Below are positions 15,911 through 24,638 of a stretch of DNA of 64,000 nucleotides, one piece after another. The stretch's first letter is position 1. The number at the start of each line of letters is the position of its first letter. The notes beneath the pieces are model-generated. The model was not told the origin of the DNA, did not search any database, and worked only from the letters and a program-made list of their open reading frames with translations. The stretch is from Egibacter rhizosphaerae (GTDB lineage: Bacteria > Actinomycetota > Nitriliruptoria > Euzebyales > Egibacteraceae), in the NCBI RefSeq assembly GCF_004322855.1, contig NZ_CP036402.1, forward strand, positions 3,658,001-3,722,000, read 5' to 3'. The translations under genes were made by a program, and so were the position numbers.

Positions 15911-17614
15911 CTAGTCGACCGTGAACGTCTGCTCGTCGTAGTCGAGGCGCTCGCCGGTGGCCGCGTCCAGTTGGAAAACCTCGACCCGCCAATCACCCGA
16001 GCGGTGCAGCAGCTCGCGGAACGAGAACCGACGCCACTCGCCGAGGGCACCAGCGAACGTCCCGTCACCGACCCGCGCCCGCAGATCGTCCTCGTGCCAC
16101 AGCTCGTAGTCGAGGTGGCCCTCGAAGCCCGAGCCGCAGCCCAGGAAGTCGACCTCCACCGGCGCGGCACCGGCCTGGTCCCAGCCCGGCCCGTCACGGC
16201 CGGGGAAGACGAGGGCCGCGCCGTCGCCGTCCTCGCGGAGGGCCTCGCAGTCGGCAGCGGCCTCGGCGTCCTCGCCCGCGTGGTGGGTGGAGACGTCCTC
16301 GCGCGGCAACACGTCGTAGCGTGCGGACGCCTCCAGGTCCCCCAGCGTCGCCTCGTAGCCGTCGTTGAAGTCGAGGTCCTCGACGGCCTCGTGGCGGACG
16401 ACCCCGTCCAACGCGGTCCGCAGCGGGGTCGGGAAGGCGGCCTCGACCGCCCGCAGCTTCACTCCTGCGCTGGGGACGGAACGACCGTGCGCATCCGTGA
16501 CGACCGCATCGATCGTGAACGGTTCGCCAGCCGCGACCCGTGCGGGCGTGTTGAGCTCGAGGTGCGCCGGCTCACGTGCCGACGCCGGCAGCGCCGTGCC
16601 GTCCATCTGCCCGAAGGCGAAGTGGCTCACGGCCCTCACCCCGCCGAGGACCGTGACCTCGGCCACGGCCAGGCCGCCGAGGGCGCTCAACGGTTCCTCC
16701 CCGGAGGCGCCGACCAGCAGGAGCGGAGCGCCCGCGCTCGCGGCGGCGGGGGCCGTCGTGAGCGCGTCAGCGAACTCGTGACCGGTGGCCACGAACGCCC
16801 GCTCGGTGGCCTCGGGATCGAAGCGCTGCATCGCGATCTCCGTCGCGGTCGCGAACCGATCGGGACCCCACAAGCGCTCGACGGTCTCGACACCCGCTGC
16901 CGCGGCGGCCTCGCTCGCGACCGCGTCCGACAGGACCGCACGGCCGCCCAGAACGACGACCTCCTCGGGGGTCAGGGCGTCGAGCTGCTCGGCCGTGGCG
17001 GAGGGCAGATCGTCGCCGGCGAGCAGGATGGGCGCGCCGTCGGCGGCGGCGGCCGGTCCCCCGGTCAGCCCGTCCGCGAACCCCGAGCCCGTCGCGAGGT
17101 AGACCCGGTCGACATCGGACGGAGCGAACGCCTCGGTGGCGATCGTCGCGGCGGTTTCGAAACGATCGGCGCCGCGCCAGCGCCGGACCTCCTCCGCGAG
17201 GTCCTCGAGCTCGGTCTCGACCGCGTCCGCGACCGCCGACGTGCCTCCCAGCACGGTCACCCGATCGGGTCGGAGCGCCTCGAGGGCGTCGCGCGTACCG
17301 CCCGGCAGCCACGCGGACTCGGTGAGCAGGACCGGCGCGCCGATGGCCGCCGCCGCGGGTCCGCCGACGAGGGCGTCGGCGAACTCCCGGCCGCTCGCGA
17401 CGAACACCTCGTCGACGTCGGTGGGATCGAACGCGGCCTCGGCAACCGCGGCCGCGGTGTCGAAGCGGTTCTCGCCCGCCAGGCGCTGGGCCGCGAGATC
17501 GCGCTCGTGATCGTCCGCGCGGGCACTCCCGCCGACCGTCACGGCGACGAGGACGGCCAACGTGCCGGTGCCGAGCGTGGCCAGAAACGCTGGGACGAAG
17601 GTCGTTCGAGTCAC
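15911..17614 (-). CDS. Secreted CWB2-repeat protein with C-terminal Ig-like region
   Basis: A 567-residue exported protein. A signal peptide (residues about 1-32, hydrophobic LATLGTGTLAVLVAVTV, ending SARADD) precedes three CWB2 repeats (about 42-330). The repeats open with RLAGENRFDTA, RWRGADRFETA and RLWGPDRFATA. The remaining 240 residues contain a Big/Ig-like stretch (about 345-390) and an acidic, cysteine-containing domain I do not recognise. CWB2 repeats bind secondary wall polymers non-covalently, so this is likely a surface protein. It has no catalytic motif that I can see. AGGAGG precedes the GTG start. It converges with the CWB2/L,D-transpeptidase gene. Confidence 0.82.
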   Translation of the reverse strand: MTRTTFVPAFLATLGTGTLAVLVAVTVGGSARADDHERDLAAQRLAGENRFDTAAAVAEAAFDPTDVDEVFVASGREFADALVGGPAAAAIGAPVLLTESAWLPGGTRDALEALRPDRVTVLGGTSAVADAVETELEDLAEEVRRWRGADRFETAATIATEAFAPSDVDRVYLATGSGFADGLTGGPAAAADGAPILLAGDDLPSATAEQLDALTPEEVVVLGGRAVLSDAVASEAAAAAGVETVERLWGPDRFATATEIAMQRFDPEATERAFVATGHEFADALTTAPAAASAGAPLLLVGASGEEPLSALGGLAVAEVTVLGGVRAVSHFAFGQMDGTALPASAREPAHLELNTPARVAAGEPFTIDAVVTDAHGRSVPSAGVKLRAVEAAFPTPLRTALDGVVRHEAVEDLDFNDGYEATLGDLEASARYDVLPREDVSTHHAGEDAEAAADCEALREDGDGAALVFPGRDGPGWDQAGAAPVEVDFLGCGSGFEGHLDYELWHEDDLRARVGDGTFAGALGEWRRFSFRELLHRSGDWRVEVFQLDAATGERLDYDEQTFTVD

Positions 17615-17735
17615 GGCGGCCTCCTGGTCGGTCCGGACCGAGGGTCCCCATGGACGGTGAATCGAGCCGTCGACACGCAGGATCGCAGGTCGCCGCCGCC
17701 GCGGGAACGGTCGGATCCCCAGCGGGCGGGAGAGC

Positions 17736-17797
17736 CCCGGGACGGCGCGTGCGGCGTTCCGGGCGAGAAGAGTCCCGGGACGGCGCGTGCGACGTTC
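17736..17797 (+). repeat. Pair of 24-bp direct repeats
   Basis: Copies at 17736-17759 and 17774-17797 begin CCCGGGACGGCGCGTGCG and differ at one base. They start 38 bases apart, and the second copy runs into the stop codon of the formyltransferase gene. Function unknown. Confidence 0.85.
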
Positions 17798-18716
17798 AGC
17801 CCGCCGGCGGGTAGGGCTCGGGTGCCCCCAGGTAGGTGCGGTCGGGACCCCCGCCGCCGAGTTCCCGGCGCTCGAACCGACACCACCGGTCCCGGCACGC
17901 GAGCGCCACCGTGGTGGCGCCCTCGGCGGCCACCAGCCCGGGCGCGTCCCGCGGCCCCAGCAGTTCCCCGGGGGTGGGTCGGGCGAGGCGCTGGGTCATG
18001 GGCAGGGTCGTGGCCGTGATCCCCGGCCGCGGACTGAAGGCGCGCGCGACGCGCACGACCTGCGCGGCCGTCATGGCGCGCGGTTCGACGGTCGGCACGG
18101 TCCCGGCCGGGGGGCACCAAGTGGCGGCCTCCTCGTCCTGGGGGGAGCCCGCGGGCAGCGCCCGGCCGGTCGCGGCCTCCAGGAGCTCGGTGGCGAGCCG
18201 GCCGAGCCTCTCGCCCGCGTGACGGAGCACGGACTCCCGGTCGTCCTCGTCGCCAACGGGGACGGACGTGCGGGCGAGGATCGGCCCGGCGTCCTGGCCG
18301 CGGGTCATGCGGTGCACCGTGCCGCCGATCGCTCGGGGCGCGGTGAGCAGCTGCCAGCCGACCGGGTCGTGCCCACGCCACGCCGGGAGCGCGGAGGGGT
18401 GCAGATTCACCCAGCCGTCCCGGGGAGCGTCGAGGGCGCCCGCGTGCAGACGCTCCGGCCAGCAGGCGCACACTCCCAGATCGGCACCGTCGAGGAGCGC
18501 CGGCCACTGCCGGGCGGGATCCCGTCCGAGGGCGGCCGTCCGCCGGGTCGGCAGCCCGTGCGCGTGCGCGACGGCGGCGACGGGCGCATCGAGCGGTTCG
18601 GGGGTGAACACCGCGGCCGGGGGGTGCGTGCGGGCCAGCGCGTCGAGCGCGCTGGCGCCCATGACGCCTTCCCCGGCGAACAGCCAGTGCAGGCGCGTGG
18701 GCGCGGGGCTCGGCAT
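17796..18716 (-). CDS. Formyltransferase (Fmt-like)
   Basis: A 306-residue protein of the 10-formyl-THF-dependent formyltransferase fold. The N-terminal domain contains the Asn-His-Asp catalytic set: N and H in WVNLHPSALPAWRG and the Asp in RGQDAGPIL. The P-W-R-G-H-D-P-V stretch is the formyl-transfer loop. The C-terminal region (about 220-300) resembles the small Fmt domain (RAFSPRPG). Overall length matches methionyl-tRNA formyltransferase. However, it lies beside CWB2 and ABC genes rather than beside def, as the initiator-tRNA enzyme often does. It could be the genome's Fmt or a paralogue acting on a sugar or amino-acid amine. Confidence 0.75.
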   Translation of the reverse strand: MPSPAPTRLHWLFAGEGVMGASALDALARTHPPAAVFTPEPLDAPVAAVAHAHGLPTRRTAALGRDPARQWPALLDGADLGVCACWPERLHAGALDAPRDGWVNLHPSALPAWRGHDPVGWQLLTAPRAIGGTVHRMTRGQDAGPILARTSVPVGDEDDRESVLRHAGERLGRLATELLEAATGRALPAGSPQDEEAATWCPPAGTVPTVEPRAMTAAQVVRVARAFSPRPGITATTLPMTQRLARPTPGELLGPRDAPGLVAAEGATTVALACRDRWCRFERRELGGGGPDRTYLGAPEPYPPAG

Positions 18717-18808
18717 GCCTACTCCTCGGCCGCCGCATCCCCGCGGACGTCGGTCAGGAACACAGGGACCCCTCGAAGACGGCGTTGATGCGAGTGGGAA
18801 ACCTTCTC

Positions 18809-18814
18809 AATATA
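18809..18814 (-). promoter_or_regulatory. -10-like TATATT on the minus strand
   Basis: An AT-rich patch reading TATATT on the minus strand lies 92 bases upstream of the formyltransferase ATG, in the 190-base gap after the ABC permease gene. It is the only AT-rich hexamer in that gap and is a candidate promoter. Confidence 0.3.
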
Positions 18815-18906
18815 GGCCGATGTGGTCGGCTCGCACTCGGGAATCGGGGATCCCGACCCCCGCCCCAGCGCGACGACCGGTCCCGGCGTCCAGAGCCGTG
18901 CGGTGT

Positions 18907-19641
18907 TCACGACCTCCGGTTGCGCAGCGGCATGTCCCGAAGAATCCACCAGCACAGGAGGGCGGCGACTCCGGCCGCGACGGCACTCACCGCGGCCGAG
19001 AACACGTGGGAAGGGGTCGCGGCCAATCCTTCGGCCCAGGACGAGGGCAGAAGCGCCGGCATCCCGGTCCGAGCCAGCGACGTCGCGCTGAGCAGCCCGA
19101 TGCCGACCGGCACGGAGAGCACGCCCAGCAGGCGGTGGCGGTAGAACGCGGCCCCCGCGAGCCCGCCGACCGCGAGGAACAGCAACAGGACCGATCCCTC
19201 GACGACGAACGTGTCGGTGGCGCGTGCGACCGTGCCGAGTGGATGCGGGTCCGCGATGAGATCGGTCCGGCCCAACAGCCACAGCGCAGCGGTCTCGACC
19301 GCGTGCCCGGCGACGATCAGGGCTGCCATGAAGGCAACGAGGCCGACGCCGGCCGCGAAGGTGCCGGCCGCGACCTCCCGGCGGGTGAGTCCGTGCGCGA
19401 TGTAGGCCGGCACGTACATCGCGGTGAGGTAGACGCCGAAGGCGAGCATGAACGCGCGCACCACGCCCAACGACTGGCCCCACACGTCGCTGGCCGGCTG
19501 GGCGCTCACCGCGATCACCCCCGCGATGGTCGCGATGGTCGCGAGGTAGGCGAGCCAGAGCAGCGTGAGCGAGCCGAGATCCTTGACCAGGAGGTGCCGA
19601 GCGACCAGGCGGGATCGGCTCGGTTGAGCCGGGGCCGTCAT
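18907..19641 (-). CDS. ABC transporter permease (ABC-2-like)
   Basis: A 244-residue membrane protein with six predicted helices, the usual topology for a small ABC-2-type permease subunit. A short cytoplasmic N-terminus is followed by LGSLTLLWLAYLATIATIAG as the first helix, and the C-terminus ends in basic residues. There is no recognisable substrate motif. Its ATG overlaps the stop codon of the upstream ATPase gene by four bases (ATGA), so the two are translationally coupled and almost certainly form one exporter. The cargo is unknown; small hydrophobic compounds or lipids are typical for this class. Confidence 0.8.
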   Translation of the reverse strand: MTAPAQPSRSRLVARHLLVKDLGSLTLLWLAYLATIATIAGVIAVSAQPASDVWGQSLGVVRAFMLAFGVYLTAMYVPAYIAHGLTRREVAAGTFAAGVGLVAFMAALIVAGHAVETAALWLLGRTDLIADPHPLGTVARATDTFVVEGSVLLLFLAVGGLAGAAFYRHRLLGVLSVPVGIGLLSATSLARTGMPALLPSSWAEGLAATPSHVFSAAVSAVAAGVAALLCWWILRDMPLRNRRS

Positions 19642-20777
19642 CGGGGGTCCGCCACGCGATCGGCGGGAGCGGTGCGCCGCACCTCGACCTCCGCCGTCTC
19701 CTCGGGGTCCGCGGTCTCCGCCGTGTCCGCAGTGTCCGCGGTCTCCGCCGTGTCCTCGGTGTCCGCGGTCTCCGCCGTGTCCTCGGTGTCCGCGGTGTCC
19801 GCGGTTTCCGCGGCGGTCGTGGTCTCCCCGGTTGCCGAGTATTGCCCGGTCGCACGGTCCTGTCCGGCGGTCGTGGTCTCCCCGGTTGCAGAGGCCGCGC
19901 CGGACCCCGACAGATGGACGAACAGATCCTGGAGCCCGATCGGCTCGAGGTCGAGGCCGTGGGCGTACGCCCTGGCGCGCTCCTCGTCGCGGATCCCCCC
20001 GAGGATCGACGTCGCCTTCGTACGGCCCAGCGTGCGCTCGGCGAGGACTCGGTGGCCCACGCAGAAGCGGTCCACGCGTTCGGCCGTCCCGGTGACCACC
20101 GCGCCCCGGGCGCGCAGGGCGTCGGCGCGATCGTTCACGAGCACGCGGCCCTCGTCGAGGATCGTTACCTCGTCGCACAGGGGAGCGGCCTCGTCGACGA
20201 GGTGGGTGGACAGCACCACGGTCCGCGGATGTCGGGCGACGTCGGCGACCAAGGTCTCGTAGAACGTCTGCCGCCCCACTGCGTCCATGCCGAGGTGCGT
20301 CTCGTCGAACAGGGTCACGGGTGCGCGGGCGGCGAGCCCCAGCACCAGACCGACCGCCGCACGCTGTCCCCGGGACAGACTCCCCAGACGCTTGCGCCGA
20401 TCGACCCCGAAACGCTCGAGGAGCTCGTCGGCGTAGTCGCCATCCCAGTGCGGGCGGGTCCCCGACGCGAAGTCGAGGGCGTGGCGGACGCGGTCGTCGG
20501 GCCAGTCGTGCTCGATCGTGTCGCCGGGGCCGCGGATGCAGGCCACCTGTGTCATCGCCCACCCGTTCTCGAACACCGGTTGGCCCCCGATGCGCGCCTC
20601 CCCGCGGCTCGGCCGTCGGAAGCCCGCGGCGATCGCCAGGAGGGTGCTCTTGCCCGAACCGTTGCGGCCGAGCAGCCCGTGGATGCGCCCGCCCGCCATT
20701 CTCAGCGTGAGGCCGTCCAGCGCAGTGATCCTGCGGAAGCGCTGGGTGACCTCGTCGAACTCGATGGCATGGGTCAT
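19638..20777 (-). CDS. ABC transporter ATP-binding protein with low-complexity acidic tail
   Basis: A 379-residue nucleotide-binding subunit. The Walker A motif is GRNGSGKST near residue 39, the signature is LSRGQRA, and Walker B with the catalytic Glu reads VTLFDET. The switch His is in LSTHLVDEA. The ATPase core ends near residue 290. About 85 further residues form two SATGETTTA blocks and then a run of (A/D/E)-T-A-D/E triplets, ending in a basic tail. Such a tail is not part of the family fold. GGAGGA precedes the ATG. It is coupled to the permease by a four-base overlap. Confidence 0.88.
   Translation of the reverse strand: MTHAIEFDEVTQRFRRITALDGLTLRMAGGRIHGLLGRNGSGKSTLLAIAAGFRRPSRGEARIGGQPVFENGWAMTQVACIRGPGDTIEHDWPDDRVRHALDFASGTRPHWDGDYADELLERFGVDRRKRLGSLSRGQRAAVGLVLGLAARAPVTLFDETHLGMDAVGRQTFYETLVADVARHPRTVVLSTHLVDEAAPLCDEVTILDEGRVLVNDRADALRARGAVVTGTAERVDRFCVGHRVLAERTLGRTKATSILGGIRDEERARAYAHGLDLEPIGLQDLFVHLSGSGAASATGETTTAGQDRATGQYSATGETTTAAETADTADTEDTAETADTEDTAETADTADTAETADPEETAEVEVRRTAPADRVADPR
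19696..19815 (-). repeat. Thr/Ala/Asp/Glu triplet repeat in the ABC ATPase tail
   Basis: Near-repetitive 9- and 18-base units encode a run of ETADTADTEDTA-type triplets. The units are shuffled rather than exact, as expected from repeated slippage and unequal exchange. Confidence 0.75.
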
Positions 20778-20982
20778 CGGCCGTGTCCTCCGTCCTGCTC
20801 CGCGAGGCGCCGGGGCACCTCGCGTGGGTCTTCATCCACGTCACTGTGCCCGGGACGGCTTCGACCACACGCGTCCACCCCCGACCCGACGGCTGATGTG
20901 CCTCGGGGCGGGGGTGGCCCATCGGGTTCGCGGAAGGGCGAATCCGCCCGCTCGGACGTCCGCTCCGCGGGATGGGGAGGCG

Positions 20983-21444
20983 TCAGTCGTCGCGTCGTGG
21001 CTCGCCCGACCCCTCCGGTTCGCCGGGTCGCGCCTCGTCGGGAGGGTCGGTTCGGGCCTCGTCGGGTTCGTCGGGTTGGTCGGGTCGGGCCCCGTGGGGT
21101 TCGTCGGGCCGGGTCGCGGTGTCGATCCCGGCAGGCACGGACGCCGCCTGGTGTGGTCCCGCGAGCTCCTCTGGTTCCGTGGCCTTGCCTGGTGCCGCGG
21201 CCTCCTCTGCTCCCGTCACCGCTGTCTCGGCCGAGACCGCGGCCGGCGCGCCGCTGCGACGACGTTGGCTGGCGGCGATCAGCCAGATGCCGACGACCAC
21301 GAGCAGGATGGGCCACCAGTCGACGACGCCGCGGAACAGGGCTCCGAACGTCGGCGGTCCGAGATCGGTGAGCAGGGCGATCCCCGCGATGGTGGCGAGA
21401 ATCCCGAGGACGAGCGAAACGGGGTCGATCGGGTGACGGGTCAC
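20983..21444 (-). CDS. Small membrane protein next to PspC/LiaF-like gene
   Basis: A 153-residue protein with two predicted helices (LVLGILATIAGIALL and WWPILLVVVGIWLIA), resembling the paired helices found in LiaI/LiaF-type envelope-stress proteins. A hydrophilic tail rich in Pro, Asp, Glu and Arg, with repeated RPDEP-like words, makes up the C-terminal half. Its GTG overlaps the stop of the upstream PspC-type gene (GTGA) and GGAAGGAGG precedes it, so the two are coupled. A role as an accessory subunit of the envelope-stress module is inferred from position. Confidence 0.7.
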   Translation of the reverse strand: MTRHPIDPVSLVLGILATIAGIALLTDLGPPTFGALFRGVVDWWPILLVVVGIWLIAASQRRRSGAPAAVSAETAVTGAEEAAAPGKATEPEELAGPHQAASVPAGIDTATRPDEPHGARPDQPDEPDEARTDPPDEARPGEPEGSGEPRRDD

Positions 21445-23120
21445 CGCGGGCCTCCTTCCGTGAGGACGTTGAACCCCTGGAGGTTCGGGGACGGAGTGCC
21501 GATCGCGAGCAGCGACCGATGGCCGATGGAGTCGCTCACCGGGTGGCGCTCGATGCGGGCCCCCGGCGTGTTGATCCCGGGCGGGGTGGCGTCGTCGAAC
21601 GACTCGCCGAGCGGGGGTGTCACAGCAACGCGGCCGAAGCGGACCTCGAGGTCGAGCACGAGCGTGCCCTGATCCCCGGGAATCTCCGTGGTCGTGTCCA
21701 CACCGATCCCGGCGGCCTCTCGGGGTGGCAGGTCCACCTCCCCGAAGCGGGCGCGGCCACGCGCCTCGACCGCCGCATCGGACGGCGGGATCACGAGAAG
21801 CTCCCCGGCGGTGACGCCCGCGTCGACCGACACCGTCTCGTCGGGGTCGAGCTCGAGCTCCGAGAGGTCGAGTTCCAGGATCCCGAATCCGTGCGCGTAG
21901 CTCGACTCGAGGTCGTCGACGCTGGTCGGCTGGTGCAGCCGGTCCCCAGCCGTCGCGGTCTCCACGTTCGCGGGACCGAACGGCACGAACTGGCCCAGTG
22001 TCCCGATCACGAGAGCGGTCAGGCCAATCCCGACCGCCGGGAGCGCGAGCCAACGCGCGCGACCCCAGACGCTGCCGACGAGGAGGCCGATGCCGAGCAC
22101 GGCGAGGGCGAGGCCGAGCAGCTGCGTGACGCCCAAGGACACGAGCCCGGCCTGGTCGACGAGCGCCGCGACGCCGACGGTGAGCAGTGCGGCCGCGATC
22201 GTGTAGCGCCCGAGCGGCGAGCGCGGTCGGGGGGAGGGGCTCGGTGCCGGCTCCGGTGCCGACGGAGGGTGGGTCGGTCCCGGTGCCGCGCCGGGTGGTT
22301 CGGATGGCGGTCCACTCGTGCCGGGCGCCGTCGATGCGGTCGTCATGGTTGCAGCCTCCTCGGGTGCGGGGCGGCTCCCCCCGGTGGTGGCCAAGGGGTC
22401 GGGGGGCGGTGCCGGGGATCCCGCGGGTGACGCCGGTGGGTGGCCGGGCGGTGCGGCGGGGCCGGGAGCGGAGGTCGCGCCCGGGGCTGGGGCAGCTGGG
22501 CGGCCGTTGCCGTTCGCCTGGCTGCCGAGCCGGTAGAGCAGCACGCCCAGCCCGATGAGCACGAGCGCGAGGAGCATCCCGCTCGGGTCGAGCGGCCAGC
22601 CGATCACCGCCGGAGGGGCGAACCAGGTCGCGGGCTGAAGCGCGGCGACGACGACGAGGGCGATCGCGGCGACGAGCAGCGCCTTGGGGGCCGAATCGAC
22701 CCACCGCAGGGCGCGCTCCCCAGGGGAGTGCGTCTGGCCGCGCTCGGGCAGGACCACCCATGCGAGCAGGTAGAGGAACAGCCCGAGCCCCTGGAACAGG
22801 ACGAGCACGCCGAAGAGCACGCGCACGCCCATGGGATCGACCCGAAGCCAGTCGGCCAGGCCACTCGCAACGCCCGCCAGGACGCGATTCTCCGCACGCC
22901 GTTCCAGCCGTCCCCGAGGTCGGTCGGATCCGGGCTCGCCGGGTGGTGGCGGTGCTGCGGCGGGATCGTCGGGTGGCGGTGCCGCGGCGGGATCGTCGGG
23001 TGGCGGTGCTGCGGCGGGATCGTCGGGTGGCGGCGACGACGGGGAGTCGCCGGCGGCGTGCTCGGGTGGCGGCTCCGTACCGCCCGGTTCGCCCGTGTGG
23101 TGGTCCTGTGGTTCGTTCAT
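21441..23120 (-). CDS. PspC-domain protein with LiaF-like C-terminal region
   Basis: A 559-residue membrane protein. A proline-rich cytoplasmic N-terminus with three PPPDDPAAA repeats leads to a PspC domain (about 75-140) with NRVLAGVASGLADWLRVDP and the helix LFLYLLAWVVLPERG. Further helix pairs and a long Pro/Ala linker follow. The C-terminal part (about 400-555) is hydrophilic and beta-rich, resembling the ligand-sensing portion of LiaF/VraT proteins. In Firmicutes LiaF restrains the LiaS kinase. The divergent gene here encodes a PspC-kinase with a LiaR-like partner, so this protein is a plausible sensor or inhibitor. No clear RBS is seen at the ATG. Confidence 0.8.
   Translation of the reverse strand: MNEPQDHHTGEPGGTEPPPEHAAGDSPSSPPPDDPAAAPPPDDPAAAPPPDDPAAAPPPPGEPGSDRPRGRLERRAENRVLAGVASGLADWLRVDPMGVRVLFGVLVLFQGLGLFLYLLAWVVLPERGQTHSPGERALRWVDSAPKALLVAAIALVVVAALQPATWFAPPAVIGWPLDPSGMLLALVLIGLGVLLYRLGSQANGNGRPAAPAPGATSAPGPAAPPGHPPASPAGSPAPPPDPLATTGGSRPAPEEAATMTTASTAPGTSGPPSEPPGAAPGPTHPPSAPEPAPSPSPRPRSPLGRYTIAAALLTVGVAALVDQAGLVSLGVTQLLGLALAVLGIGLLVGSVWGRARWLALPAVGIGLTALVIGTLGQFVPFGPANVETATAGDRLHQPTSVDDLESSYAHGFGILELDLSELELDPDETVSVDAGVTAGELLVIPPSDAAVEARGRARFGEVDLPPREAAGIGVDTTTEIPGDQGTLVLDLEVRFGRVAVTPPLGESFDDATPPGINTPGARIERHPVSDSIGHRSLLAIGTPSPNLQGFNVLTEGGPR
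22951..23031 (-). repeat. 27-bp tandem repeat, three copies
   Basis: Three 27-base units differing at one base encode the PPPDDPAAA repeats in the N-terminus of the PspC-domain protein. Confidence 0.92.
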
Positions 23121-23149
23121 GTCGGCGATGATCGGTGTCAGCCGGGCTG

Positions 23150-23270
23150 CGCACCACCGGGGGCCACCCCGGGGACTGCTCGGGGGTCCCCCCGGGGACG
23201 GGGCCCCAGCTACCCCGGTGGGTCGGCGAACTGGGGGAGACCCCCCACGGCCTTCGGGGAGGACCGCGTG
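23150..23270. repeat. Cluster of G/C-run inverted repeats between the two PspC genes
   Basis: The 261-base gap between the divergent PspC genes holds runs of G and C that pair in several ways, for example TCGGGGGTCCCCCCGGGG near 23177 and GGGGGAGACCCCCC near 23234. It may contain the promoters for both genes, but I could not place them with confidence. Confidence 0.4.
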
Positions 23271-23381
23271 GCCTCACGCCCCCCGGTGTGCGACAGTCGT
23301 CAGCGGCCGACGATGCCCGCCGCACCTGGCGCATCCCGAGCCTTCCCGGCTGTACCCCGAGGACGACCAGGCCTATCGACG

Positions 23382-24638
23382 GTGAGTACCGCGACGCAGC
23401 CACCACCATCCGCCGATCACGGCTCCGCGGAGCCGAGGTCGAGGGGCGCGCTCTTCCAGCGCAGCGGTACCGACCGTGTACTGGTCGGCGTGGCCGGCGG
23501 GCTCGCGGCGCGGCTCGGGGTACGGGCGCTCCTATTGCGCATCGCGTTCGTGCTGCTCGCCACGACCGGTCCCTTCGGCCTGATCTCCTACGCCGTCGCC
23601 TGGGTCCTGTCCGAGGCGCCCCCCGAGGATCCGACCGAGGATCCCGCACGCGCCGACCGCACCCAGCTGGCGCCGCAGCAGTACATCGGCCTGGGGCTCA
23701 TGGCCCTGGGGGTTCTCGTCCTGTTGCGCGAGATCGGCCTGTGGATCGGCGACGACCTCGTGTGGCCGCTCGCGCTCGCGATCGCCGGCAGCGCGCTGAT
23801 CTGGACCCGCCTCGAGCGCCGTAGCGATCGCATGGCCCGGGCGGGCCGGTTGAGCCAAGGGTTCGGGGGTGCCCTGCGCCTGGGGGCCGGCCTCATCCTC
23901 GTGTTCGCCGGGTTGGCGGCGTTGGCCGCGGCGAACGAGCCGCTCCTCGCCGGCACCGGAGCCCTCGGGGCCGCGGTGCTGACGCTCTTCGGGCTCGTCC
24001 TGGTCGCCGGCCCGTGGGCGCTGCGCCTGGCGCGGCAGAGCGCCGAGGAACGGCGGGACCGGATCCGCAGCGAGGAACGCGCCGAGATGGCCGCGCACCT
24101 GCACGACTCGGTGCTGCACACGCTCGCGCTGATCCAGCGCACCGACGATCCGTCGGAGGCCGTCCGGCTCGCCCGCTCGCAGGAGCGCGAGCTGCGCGGG
24201 TGGCTCTACGGGGGGCGCCGCCAGGGCGACGCGCTGGGCCTCTCCGACCTCGTGGACGAGATGGCAGGACGCATCGAGCGCCACCACGACGTGAAGGTGG
24301 AGGCGGTCGTCGTCGGTGACAGCGCCCTCGACGACCGCCTCCGCGCGCTGATCGACGCGGCGGGCGAGGCGGCGACGAACGCCGCCCGGCATGCTGGAGT
24401 GGAGACTGTCAGCGTCTACGTCGAGGTCGAGCCGGAGCACGTGAACGCGTTCGTGCGCGACGAGGGCTGCGGCTTCGATCCGGACGTGGTGCCGGCCGAC
24501 CGCCACGGGCTCGCCGAGTCGATCCGCGGACGCATGCGCCGCCACGGCGGATGGGCCACCATCTGGTCCGAGCCGGGCGAGGGCACCGAGGTGGAGCTCT
24601 GCTTGCCGCGCCAGACCGACCCGCTGCGAGTGAGGTGA
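23382..24638 (+). CDS. PspC-domain sensor histidine kinase (LiaS/DesK-like)
   Basis: A 418-residue membrane kinase. A PspC domain (residues about 22-80, TDRVLVGVAGGLAARLGVR) replaces a conventional sensor and is followed by four or more helices. A HisKA_3 dimerization domain has the phospho-acceptor His at about residue 241 (HLHDSVLHT). A HATPase domain carries EAATNAARHAG (N box) and DEGCGFDPD (G1). The GTG start at 23382 is the one that just precedes the PspC region. Its stop overlaps the GTG of the response regulator. With the divergent PspC/LiaF-like gene it forms a likely cell-envelope stress-sensing module. Confidence 0.88.
   Translation: MSTATQPPPSADHGSAEPRSRGALFQRSGTDRVLVGVAGGLAARLGVRALLLRIAFVLLATTGPFGLISYAVAWVLSEAPPEDPTEDPARADRTQLAPQQYIGLGLMALGVLVLLREIGLWIGDDLVWPLALAIAGSALIWTRLERRSDRMARAGRLSQGFGGALRLGAGLILVFAGLAALAAANEPLLAGTGALGAAVLTLFGLVLVAGPWALRLARQSAEERRDRIRSEERAEMAAHLHDSVLHTLALIQRTDDPSEAVRLARSQERELRGWLYGGRRQGDALGLSDLVDEMAGRIERHHDVKVEAVVVGDSALDDRLRALIDAAGEAATNAARHAGVETVSVYVEVEPEHVNAFVRDEGCGFDPDVVPADRHGLAESIRGRMRRHGGWATIWSEPGEGTEVELCLPRQTDPLRVR

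Noticed and set aside
13915-16197. A 760-codon minus-strand frame opposite the CWB2/L,D-transpeptidase gene
   Set aside because: Low-complexity Ser/Arg-rich antisense product; the plus strand encodes clear domains there.
20983-23649. An 888-codon minus-strand frame across the PspC gene
   Set aside because: Most of it is Arg/Pro-rich shadow of the PspC-domain gene in another frame; only the end (20983-21444) is a real small membrane protein.
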